A stretch of 23,303 nt of DNA from an uncultured Coriobacteriia bacterium (GTDB taxonomy: Bacteria > Actinomycetota > Coriobacteriia > Coriobacteriales > QAMH01). A model generated the notes under the pieces. That model ran no database searches. It saw only the letters and a list, made by a program, of their open reading frames with translations, and had not been told where the DNA came from. The translations under genes were made by a program, and so were the position numbers. The DNA lies in contig CASDTD010000121.1 of the NCBI GenBank assembly GCA_949283445.1, positions 1 to 23,303 of the forward strand, in the 5' to 3' direction. Positions 8,136 to 16,677 of the stretch are shown here, one piece after another (positions within the stretch are counted from its first letter, which is position 1; every line of letters starts with the position of its first letter).

Positions 8136-9302
8136 CTACCGCAGCACCTCCGGCAGCGCCGTGACGAGCGCGTCGACGTCTTCTTGCGTCGTGGCGGCGC
8201 CGAACGAGATACGCAAACTGCCATAGGCCGCATCGCGCCCCACGCCCAACGCGACGATGACGTGGCTCGCGTCAAGCGACTTCGAGGAACAGGCCGAACC
8301 GGCGGAAACGGCCAACCCCGCGTTGTCCGCGCGCAAAACGAGCGTCTCCCCCTCCAAGCCGTCGGCCAGAAACGAGAGGATATGCGGCACTTGCGCGCCC
8401 GATTCGGGCACCGTGGGCGTAAGCGCATGGGCAAACCCACCGGTTTGCACCGCCGCAAGCACCTGCGCGCGATAGCCCGCCACACGCTGCCACACGTCCG
8501 CACGTTCGGCGCAGGCCAGCTCAACGGCAGCGGCGAACACAACGGCGCCCAGCACGTTCTGCGTGCCCGAACGCAGGCCCGCTTCCTGGCCGCCGCCGAA
8601 CAGCAGCGGCTGGCAGCGAACGTTACGCCGCACGTAGAGCGCCCCGCAGCCTTTGAACGCCCCGATCTTGTGAGCGGAAAACGCGGCAGCGTCCACGCCG
8701 CTCGCCTCGAGGTCGATGGGAAGCTTGCCCAGCGCCTGCACGGCGTCGGCAAAAAAGAGGGCACCATGCGCATGGGCGCAGGCAGCAAGCTGCGCACACG
8801 GCTGGACCGTCCCGATTTCGTTGTTGACGGCCTGAACGGCGACCAAGCAGGTCGCATCACCCGCCGCCTCGGTCTTCGCGAGCAGCGCCTCGAGAGCATC
8901 GACCGTCACGATGCCTTCGCGCGTCGGTTTCAGCACGTCAATCTTGTACCCGTCGCGCTTGAGCGCACGCGCTGCGTTGAGCACGGCGTCGTGCTCGATG
9001 GCCGAGACGACCACGTGCGTAGCCTTTGCGCCCGAAACCTTTTTCGCCAGCCCGCGCAACGCGGTGTTGTCCGATTCCGTGCCACCCGACGTGAACGTGA
9101 TTTCCGCAGGAGCATGTGCGCCCAGGGCAGCGGCGATGCGCCTACGGGCATCTTCGAGCTGCGAAAAGGCCTCGCGCCCCTCCGTGTACAGCCCATTGGC
9201 ATTTGCCCAGGAAGCACCCCGTACGGCGTCGAGCAGACGCTCGTCAAACGGCGCGGTCGCCGCGTAATCGAGATAGACGCGTCTGTGTTCCTGCTCAGCC
9301 AC
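8136..9302 (-). CDS. Cysteine desulfurase (NifS/IscS family, PLP-dependent)
   Basis: This encodes 388 residues from a GTG at 9302, eight bases inside the end of rpe. The start is chosen because family homology (VYLDYAATAP) begins within ten residues; GGAGCAG lies 13 bases upstream, so the ribosome site is weak and coupling to rpe is likely. PLP-binding K212 is in SAHKIGAFKG, with H104 in AIEHDAV and D186/Q189 in ADAVQ. The active-site C338 is in SAGSACSS. The enzyme converts cysteine to alanine and passes sulfur to iron-sulfur or tRNA-thiolation pathways. No iscU, sufU or mnmA lies next to it, so its acceptor cannot be told from context. Confidence 0.93.
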   Translation of the reverse strand: MAEQEHRRVYLDYAATAPFDERLLDAVRGASWANANGLYTEGREAFSQLEDARRRIAAALGAHAPAEITFTSGGTESDNTALRGLAKKVSGAKATHVVVSAIEHDAVLNAARALKRDGYKIDVLKPTREGIVTVDALEALLAKTEAAGDATCLVAVQAVNNEIGTVQPCAQLAACAHAHGALFFADAVQALGKLPIDLEASGVDAAAFSAHKIGAFKGCGALYVRRNVRCQPLLFGGGQEAGLRSGTQNVLGAVVFAAAVELACAERADVWQRVAGYRAQVLAAVQTGGFAHALTPTVPESGAQVPHILSFLADGLEGETLVLRADNAGLAVSAGSACSSKSLDASHVIVALGVGRDAAYGSLRISFGAATTQEDVDALVTALPEVLR

Positions 9303-9957
9303 GAGCCGCTCGAATCTGCTCCATGGCGGCCACGGGGTCATCGGCACCGAAGACGGCGCTTCCCGCCACCAGCAAATCGGCCCCACGTTCCACCACCAGC
9401 GGTGCCGTCTTCGCGTTGATGCCGCCGTCGACTTCGATGATGGGGGCAACGCCGGCCGCACGGCAGAGCTCCACGACCTGCGCGACGCGCGCGGGCGTCT
9501 CCTCGATGAACGACTGGCCGCCAAAGCCGGGATGCACGCTCATGACGAGCACGAGGTCGACAAGCCCGACGAGCCCCTCCAGCACGGACGGGTCGGTTTC
9601 GGGGTTGATAGAGATGCCGGCCTTGGCACCGGCGGAATGAATGAGGTCGATAATTGCGGGCACATCGTCGGTTGCCTCCCAGTGGATGGTCACCGAATCG
9701 GCCCCTGCCTCCAGGTACCACGGCACCTGGACTTCGGGATTGTCAATCATCAGATGCACATCCAGGGGCACGTCGGTGACGCGCTTCAGGGCCTTCACGT
9801 GCGCCGGGCCTATGGTGAGGTTGGGCACGAAATGGCCGTCCATGACGTCCACGTGAATCCAGTCGGCGCCGCCGTCTGCAACGCGCCTGACATCGGCACC
9901 CAGCGCCGCGAAGTCGGCGCTCAGTATCGAGGGGGCGATCTTCACCTCGTCAAACAT
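9295..9957 (-). CDS. rpe: Ribulose-phosphate 3-epimerase
   Basis: This encodes 220 residues, the usual size. The motifs of the (beta/alpha)8 epimerase are intact: APSILSADF at the N-terminus, H35 and D37 in IHVDVMDG, FVPNLTIGP, H68 in DVHLMI, MSVHPGFGGQSF, and D177 in EVDGGIN. The two aspartates are the acid-base pair and the histidines bind the metal. It interconverts ribulose 5-phosphate and xylulose 5-phosphate in the pentose phosphate pathway. The ATG at 9957 has GAGG 8 bases upstream. It lies 18 bases after gpsA and overlaps the cysteine desulfurase start by 8 bases. Confidence 0.96.
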   Translation of the reverse strand: MFDEVKIAPSILSADFAALGADVRRVADGGADWIHVDVMDGHFVPNLTIGPAHVKALKRVTDVPLDVHLMIDNPEVQVPWYLEAGADSVTIHWEATDDVPAIIDLIHSAGAKAGISINPETDPSVLEGLVGLVDLVLVMSVHPGFGGQSFIEETPARVAQVVELCRAAGVAPIIEVDGGINAKTAPLVVERGADLLVAGSAVFGADDPVAAMEQIRAARG

Positions 9958-9975
9958 CGCGAATACCTCGTCTCC

Positions 9976-10971
9976 TTACCTTGCTTCTGCCTTGTTGGGC
10001 CTGTCATACAGCAGGCGCGCCGCATCTTGGGGTCTCAGCCCCTCCCACAGCACCTTGCGCACCGTCTCGGCGATGGGCATCTCCACGTGCAGCTTGCGCG
10101 CCAGGTCGGTGACCGTACGACACGCCACCGCGCCCTCGGCGACCATGTGCGTCTTTTCCTGGAATTCCTCGAGCGTGCCACCACGCACGAGAAGCTCGCC
10201 CAGGGAGCGGTTGCGCGAATGCGGGGAGCTGCAGGTGACGACCAGGTCGCCCATGCCGGCAAGCCCCATACACGTGAGCGCGTCACCCCCCAGCGCCGTC
10301 ACCAAGCGGGTGATTTCCGCCAGGCCGCGCGTGATGAGCGCGGCAGACGCGTTGTCGCCCAGCTCCATGGCAACGCACATGCCGTTGGCGATGGCGACGA
10401 TGTTCTTGGACGCTGCGCAAATCTCCACGCCGATCGGGTCGCGCGACGTGTACACGCGGAAATACGGTGTGGTGAACAGCTCCTGGAAGTACTCTGCGCA
10501 GGTCTCGTTCGTGGATGCGACGACCGTAGCCGCATACATCTCCTTCGAGACCTCCTCGGCGTGGTTCGGGCCCGACAGGCAGGCAAGGCGCTCCTTGTGT
10601 CGCAGCACGTCCTCGAGCACGCCGATCATGGTGAGGCCCGTCTGCGCCTCCACGCCCTTGGACAGCACGACGACCGGCGTGCGGTCGTCGAGGTGGGGAG
10701 CAAACTGTTCGGCGACTTCGCGCAAGTTGCTCGAGGGGCAGACGACCACGACGGCTTCAGCGCCTTCGAGCACCTTGGCAAACGAGTTCGAGCAGATGGT
10801 GTTGGGCAGCTCGACGTCGGAGAGGTAGCGCGGGTTGCGGTGCTCCATGTTGATGTAGATAGGCGTTTCCTTGTTATACGACCACAAGCGCACTTCGCAG
10901 CCCTTGTGCCCCAGCAGGCGCGTGATGGCCGTGCCCCACGAGCCCGACCCGATGACGGCGACCCTAGTCAT
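9976..10971 (-). CDS. gpsA: Glycerol-3-phosphate dehydrogenase [NAD(P)+]
   Basis: This encodes 331 residues from the ATG at 10971, with AAGGTG 6 bases upstream; a GTG three codons earlier is possible but less likely. The nucleotide-binding motif GSGSWGTA is at residues 8-15. K105 lies in LSKG, and K189 in AASKNIVAIA matches the catalytic lysine region. LAGMGDLVVTCSS and SRNRSLG mark the C-terminal helical domain. The family position GPSFA reads GPNHAEEV here, a conservative variant. The enzyme reduces dihydroxyacetone phosphate to sn-glycerol 3-phosphate, the acceptor used by PlsY, whose gene overlaps this start by 8 bases. Confidence 0.96.
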   Translation of the reverse strand: MTRVAVIGSGSWGTAITRLLGHKGCEVRLWSYNKETPIYINMEHRNPRYLSDVELPNTICSNSFAKVLEGAEAVVVVCPSSNLREVAEQFAPHLDDRTPVVVLSKGVEAQTGLTMIGVLEDVLRHKERLACLSGPNHAEEVSKEMYAATVVASTNETCAEYFQELFTTPYFRVYTSRDPIGVEICAASKNIVAIANGMCVAMELGDNASAALITRGLAEITRLVTALGGDALTCMGLAGMGDLVVTCSSPHSRNRSLGELLVRGGTLEEFQEKTHMVAEGAVACRTVTDLARKLHVEMPIAETVRKVLWEGLRPQDAARLLYDRPNKAEAR

Positions 10972-11632
10972 CTTCCCCACCTTCTTTTTCCTTGCCGGTG
11001 TTGAACGAGAACGTCGGCTCCGTGCCCTGCATCATGCGCTGGATATTGCCCCGGTGCGCGATGACGACGGCAGCGCCGACGATGATGGCGACGACGATGA
11101 ACGGCCAAGAGCCCCAGTGATACACGCAGGCAAACACCGGGAAGGCGACGGCTGCGGCAATGGAGCCAGCCGATATGCGCTTGGTGAGAAACGCCACGAC
11201 GAGAAAGACCGCCAAGATGGTGACGGCGACGAGCGGGAAGCCCACGAGCAGCGACCCCAGGCCCGTCGAAATGCCCTTGCCGCCCTTGAACTTGAGCCAG
11301 GGGCAGAACACATGCCCGAAAATCGAGCCCATGGCGGCGAGGATGAGTACGAGGTCGACCTCCCATAGCGCATCGACGGCGATATGGGACAGCAGCAGGC
11401 GGGCGACGGCGACGGCGAGCGCGCCTTTCGCGACATCGCCCACGAACGTGATGGCGGCGGCCTTCACGCCGAACAGGCGGTTCATGTTCGTCATGCCGAT
11501 GGAGCCCGACCCGCCCTCGCGCGGGTCCTTGCCGTAGCCGACCCGCCCGACGATGACGCCGAACGGGATGGACCCCAGCAGATACGATTCGATCAGGACT
11601 ACGAGAATGCCCAAAGGCAAGGTCAGTATCAC
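10964..11632 (-). CDS. plsY: Acyl-phosphate:glycerol-3-phosphate acyltransferase
   Basis: This encodes 222 residues from a GTG at 11632, five bases after the der stop; a purine-rich GAGAAAG lies about 11 bases upstream. It is an integral membrane protein with about five segments. PlsY signatures are present: YLLGSIPFGVIVGR (17-30), GSGSIGMTNMNRLFG (41-55), GDVAKGALAV, GHVFCPWLKFKGGKG (106-120) and HRGNIQRMMQGTEPTF near the C-terminus. It acylates glycerol 3-phosphate to lysophosphatidic acid at the membrane, the step before PlsC. The charged C-terminal tail (KEKEGGEDD) overlaps the gpsA start. No plsX lies in the window. Confidence 0.95.
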   Translation of the reverse strand: MILTLPLGILVVLIESYLLGSIPFGVIVGRVGYGKDPREGGSGSIGMTNMNRLFGVKAAAITFVGDVAKGALAVAVARLLLSHIAVDALWEVDLVLILAAMGSIFGHVFCPWLKFKGGKGISTGLGSLLVGFPLVAVTILAVFLVVAFLTKRISAGSIAAAVAFPVFACVYHWGSWPFIVVAIIVGAAVVIAHRGNIQRMMQGTEPTFSFNTGKEKEGGEDD

Positions 11633-11637
11633 GGTGG

Positions 11638-12948
11638 CTAGTTCTTTCTCTTGAATTTGAGGCGGATGGGCGTGCCCGTCAAATCGAACGTCGCACGCAA
11701 GCGGTTTTCCAGATAACGCTTGTAGTTGTCGTCGATGATTTCCGGGAAGTTGGCGAAGAAGGTGAACACCGGCGGGCACGTGGCCGTCTGCGTGACGTAG
11801 TTGATGCGCAGGCGCTTGGCCCCCTTGGAGATGGTGTGGCCGAAATCGCGGAGTTCCGTGATCAGGTTGTTCAGCTGGTTGGTGGGAATCTTGGTCGAGT
11901 AACCTGCATAGGCGACGTCGATGGCATCCCACACGCGGTGCACGGAACGCCCCGTGAGCGCGGAGATGGAGATGACGGGCGCGTAGCCCACGAACTCCAT
12001 GCGGTCCCCTATAAACTCGCGAATCTCGTCGCGGCGGTCGGGATCGTCGATGAGGTCCCACTTGTTGACGAGTATGACCATGGCGCAGCCGCGTTCGGCC
12101 GCCATACCGGCAACGCGCTGGTCTTGGTCGGTAAGCCCCAACGTGGCATCGATCATGAGCAGCACGACCTCGGCGCGGTCGATGGCGCGCAAGGACCGCA
12201 CGAAGCCGTAGTACTCCACGTCCTCGTCGATCTGCGACTTGCGGCGGATGCCGGCGGTGTCGACGATGCGGTAACGCTTGCCGTCATGCTCGACCACCGT
12301 GTCGATGGAGTCGCGCGTCGTGCCCGCGACGTCGCTGACGATGGAGCGCTCGGTACCGACGAGGCGGTTGGTGAGCGAGGACTTGCCCGCATTGGGACGG
12401 CCGATGATGGCGACGTTTATCTCGTCGCCCGCATCTTCGGGTTCCTCGATTTCGGGCAGTGCCTCGACGACGGCATCGAGCAAGTCGCCTGTGCCGTGCC
12501 CGTGCGTCGCAGATACCGGCCACGGGTCGCCCAACCCCATGGAGTAGAACTCCCACAGCTCCTCTTCGGAATCGGGGTTGTCCATCTTGTTGACGGCCAG
12601 AAGCACCGGCGTTTTGGTGCGCTTCAGAACCTTGGCGATCTCCTGGTCCTCTTGCGTGGCGCCGGTGCGCCCGTCGACGAGGAAGATGATGCAGTCGGAT
12701 TCTTCGCACGCCGCGAGCGCCTGGCTGGTGATGGAGTTCTGGAACTGGTCGCTTTCGCCCAAGGCGATGCCGCCAGTGTCGATGATCATGAAGTCGACGC
12801 CGTTCCAATCCGCCTTGTGATAGGAACGGTCGCGCGTGACGCCGCGCATCTCGTGCACGATCGCGTCTTCTGTCTGCGTGATCCTGTTGATGAGGGTGGA
12901 TTTGCCGACGTTGGGCCGGCCCACCACCGCTACGATGGGAAGACTCAT
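11638..12948 (-). CDS. der: Ribosome-assembly GTPase Der (EngA)
   Basis: This encodes 436 residues, normal for Der. There are two tandem G domains. The first has GRPNVGKST (10-18), DTGG and NKMD (120-123). The second has GRPNAGKSS (183-191), DTAGIRRK and NKWD (295-298). A KH-like domain follows from about residue 355 to the lysine-rich end (LKFKRKN). Der is essential in most bacteria and acts in maturation of the large ribosomal subunit. The ATG at 12948 has AGAGG 6 bases upstream. It follows the DUF512 gene after 33 bases and precedes plsY, an order known in many Clostridia. Confidence 0.98.
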   Translation of the reverse strand: MSLPIVAVVGRPNVGKSTLINRITQTEDAIVHEMRGVTRDRSYHKADWNGVDFMIIDTGGIALGESDQFQNSITSQALAACEESDCIIFLVDGRTGATQEDQEIAKVLKRTKTPVLLAVNKMDNPDSEEELWEFYSMGLGDPWPVSATHGHGTGDLLDAVVEALPEIEEPEDAGDEINVAIIGRPNAGKSSLTNRLVGTERSIVSDVAGTTRDSIDTVVEHDGKRYRIVDTAGIRRKSQIDEDVEYYGFVRSLRAIDRAEVVLLMIDATLGLTDQDQRVAGMAAERGCAMVILVNKWDLIDDPDRRDEIREFIGDRMEFVGYAPVISISALTGRSVHRVWDAIDVAYAGYSTKIPTNQLNNLITELRDFGHTISKGAKRLRINYVTQTATCPPVFTFFANFPEIIDDNYKRYLENRLRATFDLTGTPIRLKFKRKN

Positions 12949-12981
12949 CGAATACCTCTTTCTAGTCGTGCAAATTGTACC

Positions 12982-14325
12982 CTACGTCAAGGCCTCGAGC
13001 AGTTCGACGGCGGAATAGGTGCAAAGTCTGACCGTGCAACGGCAGCGCCGCTCGATGTCGTCGAGCGTGACGTCGTCGAGCAGGGCACCGCTGTCGTTGA
13101 AGAGCTGACGCGCCATGATGACAGGTCCGGCCGGCCCGGCAGCTTGCAGGGCGGGAACGATGTCGGCGCCCGTGAGCAGGCAGGTCACGTCCACGTTGCC
13201 GCCGAAGAACGCGTTTTCGACTGGCAGCAACACCACATGGGCGGCAAGCGGCGAGGCGTCCACGAGGGGCCCCAGCACGCCGGCAAACGCCGTGCCGGTG
13301 ACGACGGTGACCGGCGGCTTTCCCTCCAGCGCGCGGGCCTGCTGCTTTACGAGCGCCCCGTTTTCCGCCCATTCGTCCAGAAACGCGCGCATCATGCCGA
13401 TGCCGTCTTGGAACTGGGGATAGCCTGCATAGAAGCGCGCGGGCGGGAACGGGTAGCCCGCATCGAGGTAGAACTCGTCGGACAGCTGCAGGTAGGTGTT
13501 GCGCTGCTCGCGCCCTGAATCCTCCTGCATCTCGCGCACGAGTTCGATGACCGCGGCGGCAGCGTCGGGGTCGTCGGAAAACGAGGACGTGAAACGGTCC
13601 TGGTACTTCGTGTAGCCCAAAGGCACGATGCCGCATGACAGCACCTGGGGATGTGCCTCTATCCAGCCGAGCGTGCGGACGAGCTCCACGCCGTCGTTCA
13701 CGCCCGGTACCACGACAATCTGCGTGTGCACCTCGATGCCCGCGTCGAGCAGACGTTCGAGCACCTCCATGCCACGGGCCGCATTGCGCCCCATGAGCTT
13801 CTCGCGCACGTCCGGGCTCACCGCGTGCAGCGAAACGTGCAGCGGCGAAAGCCCGTAGGTAACGATGCGCTCGACGTCATCGTCGGAAAGGTTCGTGAGC
13901 GTCACGAAATTGCCCTGCAGAAACGACAGGCGGTAATCGTCATCGCGCACGTAGAGGGTCTTTCTCATGCCTTTCGGCAACATGCGCATAAAGCAGAAGG
14001 TGCAGTTGTTCACACAGGTGCGCAGCCCGTCAAAGACGACGTCGGCAAACTCGATGCCCCAATCCTGGCCCAGGTCACGCTCGATTTCGACGACACGCCC
14101 GTCTTCGAGCGTCACCTCGACGGTAAAGCCGTCCGCCCACCAACGCCACTCGATGATGTCGGAAAGCGGGTGCCCCTCCACCTGCGTCAGCGCCATGCCG
14201 ACGCGAAGCCCCGCGTCATCTGCCGGACTGCCCGGCTCGACATGCGCGGTGACCGCACGGCACGCACGAGAAGACGTCGCGCCCGACGCCTCGTAGTGCT
14301 GCCGCATCCAGTCTGCCTCGGTCAT
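12982..14325 (-). CDS. DUF512 protein: PDZ-like domain plus radical-SAM-like iron-sulfur domain
   Basis: This encodes 447 residues. An N-terminal PDZ-like segment (about 24-62, with EPGSPADDAGLRVGM) is followed by a cysteine cluster C104-x3-C108-x2-C111 (CVNNCTFC), like a radical SAM 4Fe-4S site. Next comes the DUF512 region, with KGMRKTLYVRDDDYRLSFL and SPLHVSLHAVSPDVREKLMG. The C-terminal half carries GTAFAGVL and FFGGNVDVTCLLTG. The reaction is not known; the family is linked by gene order to der and to ispH or plsC. The ATG at 14325 lies three bases after the ispH stop, with GGGGAG upstream. Confidence 0.92.
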   Translation of the reverse strand: MTEADWMRQHYEASGATSSRACRAVTAHVEPGSPADDAGLRVGMALTQVEGHPLSDIIEWRWWADGFTVEVTLEDGRVVEIERDLGQDWGIEFADVVFDGLRTCVNNCTFCFMRMLPKGMRKTLYVRDDDYRLSFLQGNFVTLTNLSDDDVERIVTYGLSPLHVSLHAVSPDVREKLMGRNAARGMEVLERLLDAGIEVHTQIVVVPGVNDGVELVRTLGWIEAHPQVLSCGIVPLGYTKYQDRFTSSFSDDPDAAAAVIELVREMQEDSGREQRNTYLQLSDEFYLDAGYPFPPARFYAGYPQFQDGIGMMRAFLDEWAENGALVKQQARALEGKPPVTVVTGTAFAGVLGPLVDASPLAAHVVLLPVENAFFGGNVDVTCLLTGADIVPALQAAGPAGPVIMARQLFNDSGALLDDVTLDDIERRCRCTVRLCTYSAVELLEALT

Positions 14326-14328
14326 CGC

Positions 14329-15171
14329 TCACTCCCCTGCCAGCGCGCGCAGATGGGCGACTACGGCGTCGATGTGCTCTTGCGGCGTGCTCGCCCCGGC
14401 CGTGATGCCGATGCGCTCGACGCCGGAAAGCCATGACGGGTCGATTTCCTCGACGCCCTCGATATGGTGGACCGCCGGGCACAGCGGCTCGCAGATGTGC
14501 GCGAGCCGCGTGGTGTTTCCCGAGTTATGGCCGCCGACGACGATCATGAGCTGCACGCGCGCAGCCACATCGGCGGCGGCTTTCTGGCGCTCCTGCGTCG
14601 CCAGGCACACGGTCTCTTTCACGAGCACCTCATCGCACCTGCGGTGCAGCTCCTCCAAGACCGCCTCGACATGGTCGCGGCTTTGCGTGGTCTGGATGAC
14701 GACGCCCACTTTGCCCGGCAGCTTTTCGGGCAGTTTGTCGGGCGTGTCGGCCACGGCGACGACCGCGTCTCCCCCGAACGCGTGGATGCTCTCGACTTCC
14801 GCATGCCCCGGCTCGCCGATGATGACGACCGCATATCCCGCCTGCCCCAGCTCGCGAGCGTGCTTTTGCACTTTGGCGACGTACGGGCAGGTAGCATCGA
14901 CAACGGAAAACCCGCGGGCAACGGCTTCGGCCTTCACCGCCGGCGCCGTGCCATGGCTGCGCAGCACGAGCGTGTCGCACGTCGCCTCGTCAAGCGATTC
15001 CGCCACGCTCACGCCGCAGGCTTCGAGGTCCGCCACGACGCGCGGGTTGTGAATGAGCGGCCCCAGCGTCTGGACCGTGCCCCCGTCGTCAGCGGCCTGC
15101 CGTGCTATGCGCAGCGCGCGGTTCACGCCATAGCATGCGCCCGCCTTGTCCGCGATTTCGATATCGACCAT
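14329..15171 (-). CDS. ispH: 4-hydroxy-3-methylbut-2-enyl diphosphate reductase
   Basis: This encodes 280 residues. The three cluster-binding cysteines are C13 (AGACYGVNRAL), C95 (DATCPYV) and C189 (ETVCLATQERQ). Substrate residues include H41 (LIHNP), H73 (RSHG), H123 (GHAEVE) and the GGHNSGNTTRL loop. The enzyme makes IPP and DMAPP in the last step of the MEP pathway. The length is that of the stand-alone enzyme; the ribosomal S1 domains found fused to IspH in some Clostridia are absent. The ATG at 15171 has GGAG 6 bases upstream and lies 12 bases after plsC. Confidence 0.97.
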   Translation of the reverse strand: MVDIEIADKAGACYGVNRALRIARQAADDGGTVQTLGPLIHNPRVVADLEACGVSVAESLDEATCDTLVLRSHGTAPAVKAEAVARGFSVVDATCPYVAKVQKHARELGQAGYAVVIIGEPGHAEVESIHAFGGDAVVAVADTPDKLPEKLPGKVGVVIQTTQSRDHVEAVLEELHRRCDEVLVKETVCLATQERQKAAADVAARVQLMIVVGGHNSGNTTRLAHICEPLCPAVHHIEGVEEIDPSWLSGVERIGITAGASTPQEHIDAVVAHLRALAGE

Positions 15172-15183
15172 GAAAAGCTCCGT

Positions 15184-15906
15184 CTATTCTTCGTCTGGGG
15201 AATCGGCCGTGTCGCGCAGCCTGAACACCTCTTCCATCACAGCGTTCGTGATGATGTCGGCACGCTCGCGTTTGGGCGCATCGGCGAACTGCTCGCCCTT
15301 GGGGTCGATGAGCTCGCCCATGTTCACATAGACTTTCGGGAAACGCGGCAGCTTCCTGCCGTAGGGCATCACGCGTTCGGTGCCCTTGATGCCCACGGGC
15401 ACGATCTTGGCCTTGCCCATCTGCGCGATGAGCACCAGCCCCGCATGGGGGTGGTACACCTTGTCGGGTTTGTTCATGCGCGTGCCCTCGGGAAAGATCA
15501 GCACGTGCTCTCCACGCTTGAGAGCCGCCGCCGCGCGCTTGATGGCCTTGCGGTCGGCGGAATCGGGGTCGATGGGAATAGCGCCCGCGCGCGCGATGGC
15601 ACCGCCGATGAGCGGCTTGAACAGACTGCTGCGCGCCAGAAAGCGGCTGCCACCGTATATCCCGTACAACGCGCACCACATGACCACCGGGTCCATGTAG
15701 GAAACGTGGTTGCACGCGAAGATGACGGCCTCGTCGCCTTTGGCAGGAGTATGGGCAGCCCGTTTGACGTGGTAGCGGAACAGGAGTTTGACGAAGGGGC
15801 GGATGACGTAGGCACCCACATACACGAACCAGTTGCGCACCTTGCCGGCGGGCACCCACACGGGCCCGTCGTAGCATTCCTCGCGCCGTTTGGAAAACCA
15901 GCTCAT
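15184..15906 (-). CDS. plsC: 1-acyl-sn-glycerol-3-phosphate acyltransferase
   Basis: This encodes 240 residues. The acyltransferase block I NHVSYMD gives H67 and D72 (HX4D), and block III FPEGTR is at 138-143. A hydrophobic segment near residues 26-45 should anchor the protein to the membrane. It turns lysophosphatidic acid into phosphatidic acid, completing the pathway begun by gpsA and plsY in the same train. The ATG follows the cmk stop with no gap (TAGATG), and GCGAGG lies inside the end of cmk. The pair cmk-plsC is common in Gram-positives. Confidence 0.94.
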   Translation of the reverse strand: MSWFSKRREECYDGPVWVPAGKVRNWFVYVGAYVIRPFVKLLFRYHVKRAAHTPAKGDEAVIFACNHVSYMDPVVMWCALYGIYGGSRFLARSSLFKPLIGGAIARAGAIPIDPDSADRKAIKRAAAALKRGEHVLIFPEGTRMNKPDKVYHPHAGLVLIAQMGKAKIVPVGIKGTERVMPYGRKLPRFPKVYVNMGELIDPKGEQFADAPKRERADIITNAVMEEVFRLRDTADSPDEE

Positions 15907-16581
15907 CTAGCCTCGCTTCCTTTCGGCCAGCGCGGCGATGCGCGCGCAGACCTCGTCGATGGTAAGACCCGTCGTGTCAAGCTCCACGGCGTCGGCGGCC
16001 GGTTTGAGCGGCGCCACGTCGCGCGTCGAGTCGGCTTTATCACGGGCGATGATGTCCGCCAATATCACCTCGGCGTCGGTTTCCCCGTAGCCTTTCTCCG
16101 CATTCTGCAAGGCCCTGCGCCGCGCGCGTTCTTCGGGCGTGGCGGTGAGAAACACCTTCACCTCGGCATCGGGAAAGACCACCGTGCCGATGTCGCGCCC
16201 CTCCATCGCGATATCGTCGTCGGCGGCGATGGCACGCTGCTGGCCCACAAGCGCCTCGCGCACGGCGGGCACAGCGGCAACGGCCGAGACCACGCGGTCG
16301 ATTTCAGGTGTGCGGATGGCGTGCGTGCAGTCGGCGCCTGCAATCGCGACGCCGGTGGCGATGGGGTTGCCGGGCTCATGCGAGAACACGATGCGCTGCT
16401 CGCGCGCGATGTGGGCGAGCTGCTCTGCATCGCTGGGGGAAACCCCGTTTTGCAGCGCGTACCAGGCAACGCAGCGGTACATCGCGCCCGTGTCCAGGTA
16501 ATGGAAGCCCAGCATGCGGGCGACTTGCTTTGCAACCGTCGACTTGCCCGAACCGGCGGGCCCGTCAATCGCGATTATCAC
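15907..16581 (-). CDS. cmk: Cytidylate kinase
   Basis: This encodes 224 residues from a GTG at 16581, with GAGAGG 9 bases upstream; homology begins at the first residues (IIAIDGPAGSGKST, P-loop at 7-15). DTGAMYR (30-36) and EGRDIGTVVFPDAEVK are the CMP-binding and kinase signatures. It phosphorylates CMP and dCMP with ATP. It is the first gene after a 96-base gap, so transcription may restart here as well as read through from aroA. Confidence 0.96.
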   Translation of the reverse strand: MIIAIDGPAGSGKSTVAKQVARMLGFHYLDTGAMYRCVAWYALQNGVSPSDAEQLAHIAREQRIVFSHEPGNPIATGVAIAGADCTHAIRTPEIDRVVSAVAAVPAVREALVGQQRAIAADDDIAMEGRDIGTVVFPDAEVKVFLTATPEERARRRALQNAEKGYGETDAEVILADIIARDKADSTRDVAPLKPAADAVELDTTGLTIDEVCARIAALAERKRG

Positions 16582-16620
16582 GTGATCGATCCTCTCGTTT
16601 CAGCATGGAAATCGTCTATG

Positions 16621-16649
16621 AGTTTAGCATCTTCGCCGACACCTGCCAG
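16621..16649 (-). promoter_or_regulatory. Candidate sigma-70-type promoter for cmk and downstream genes
   Basis: In the 96-base aroA-cmk gap, the minus strand reads CTGGCA, a 17-base spacer, then TAAACT. Each hexamer matches 4 of 6 consensus bases, and the -10 is preceded by TGC, an extended -10. A start near 16614 would leave about a 30-base leader before the cmk GTG. A 12-base palindrome (GGCTGCGCAGCC, 16663-16674) lies just upstream, at the 3' end of aroA; it lacks a T-run. Consensus matching only. Confidence 0.35.
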
Positions 16650-16677
16650 CGGACGGCGCGCAGGCTGCGCAGCCGCA

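Noticed and set aside
12974..12979. TACAAT on the minus strand just upstream of der, a 5 of 6 match to a -10
   Set aside because: No -35-like hexamer lies 16-18 bases upstream. The region is the 33-base gap and end of the DUF512 gene, so a chance match is likely.
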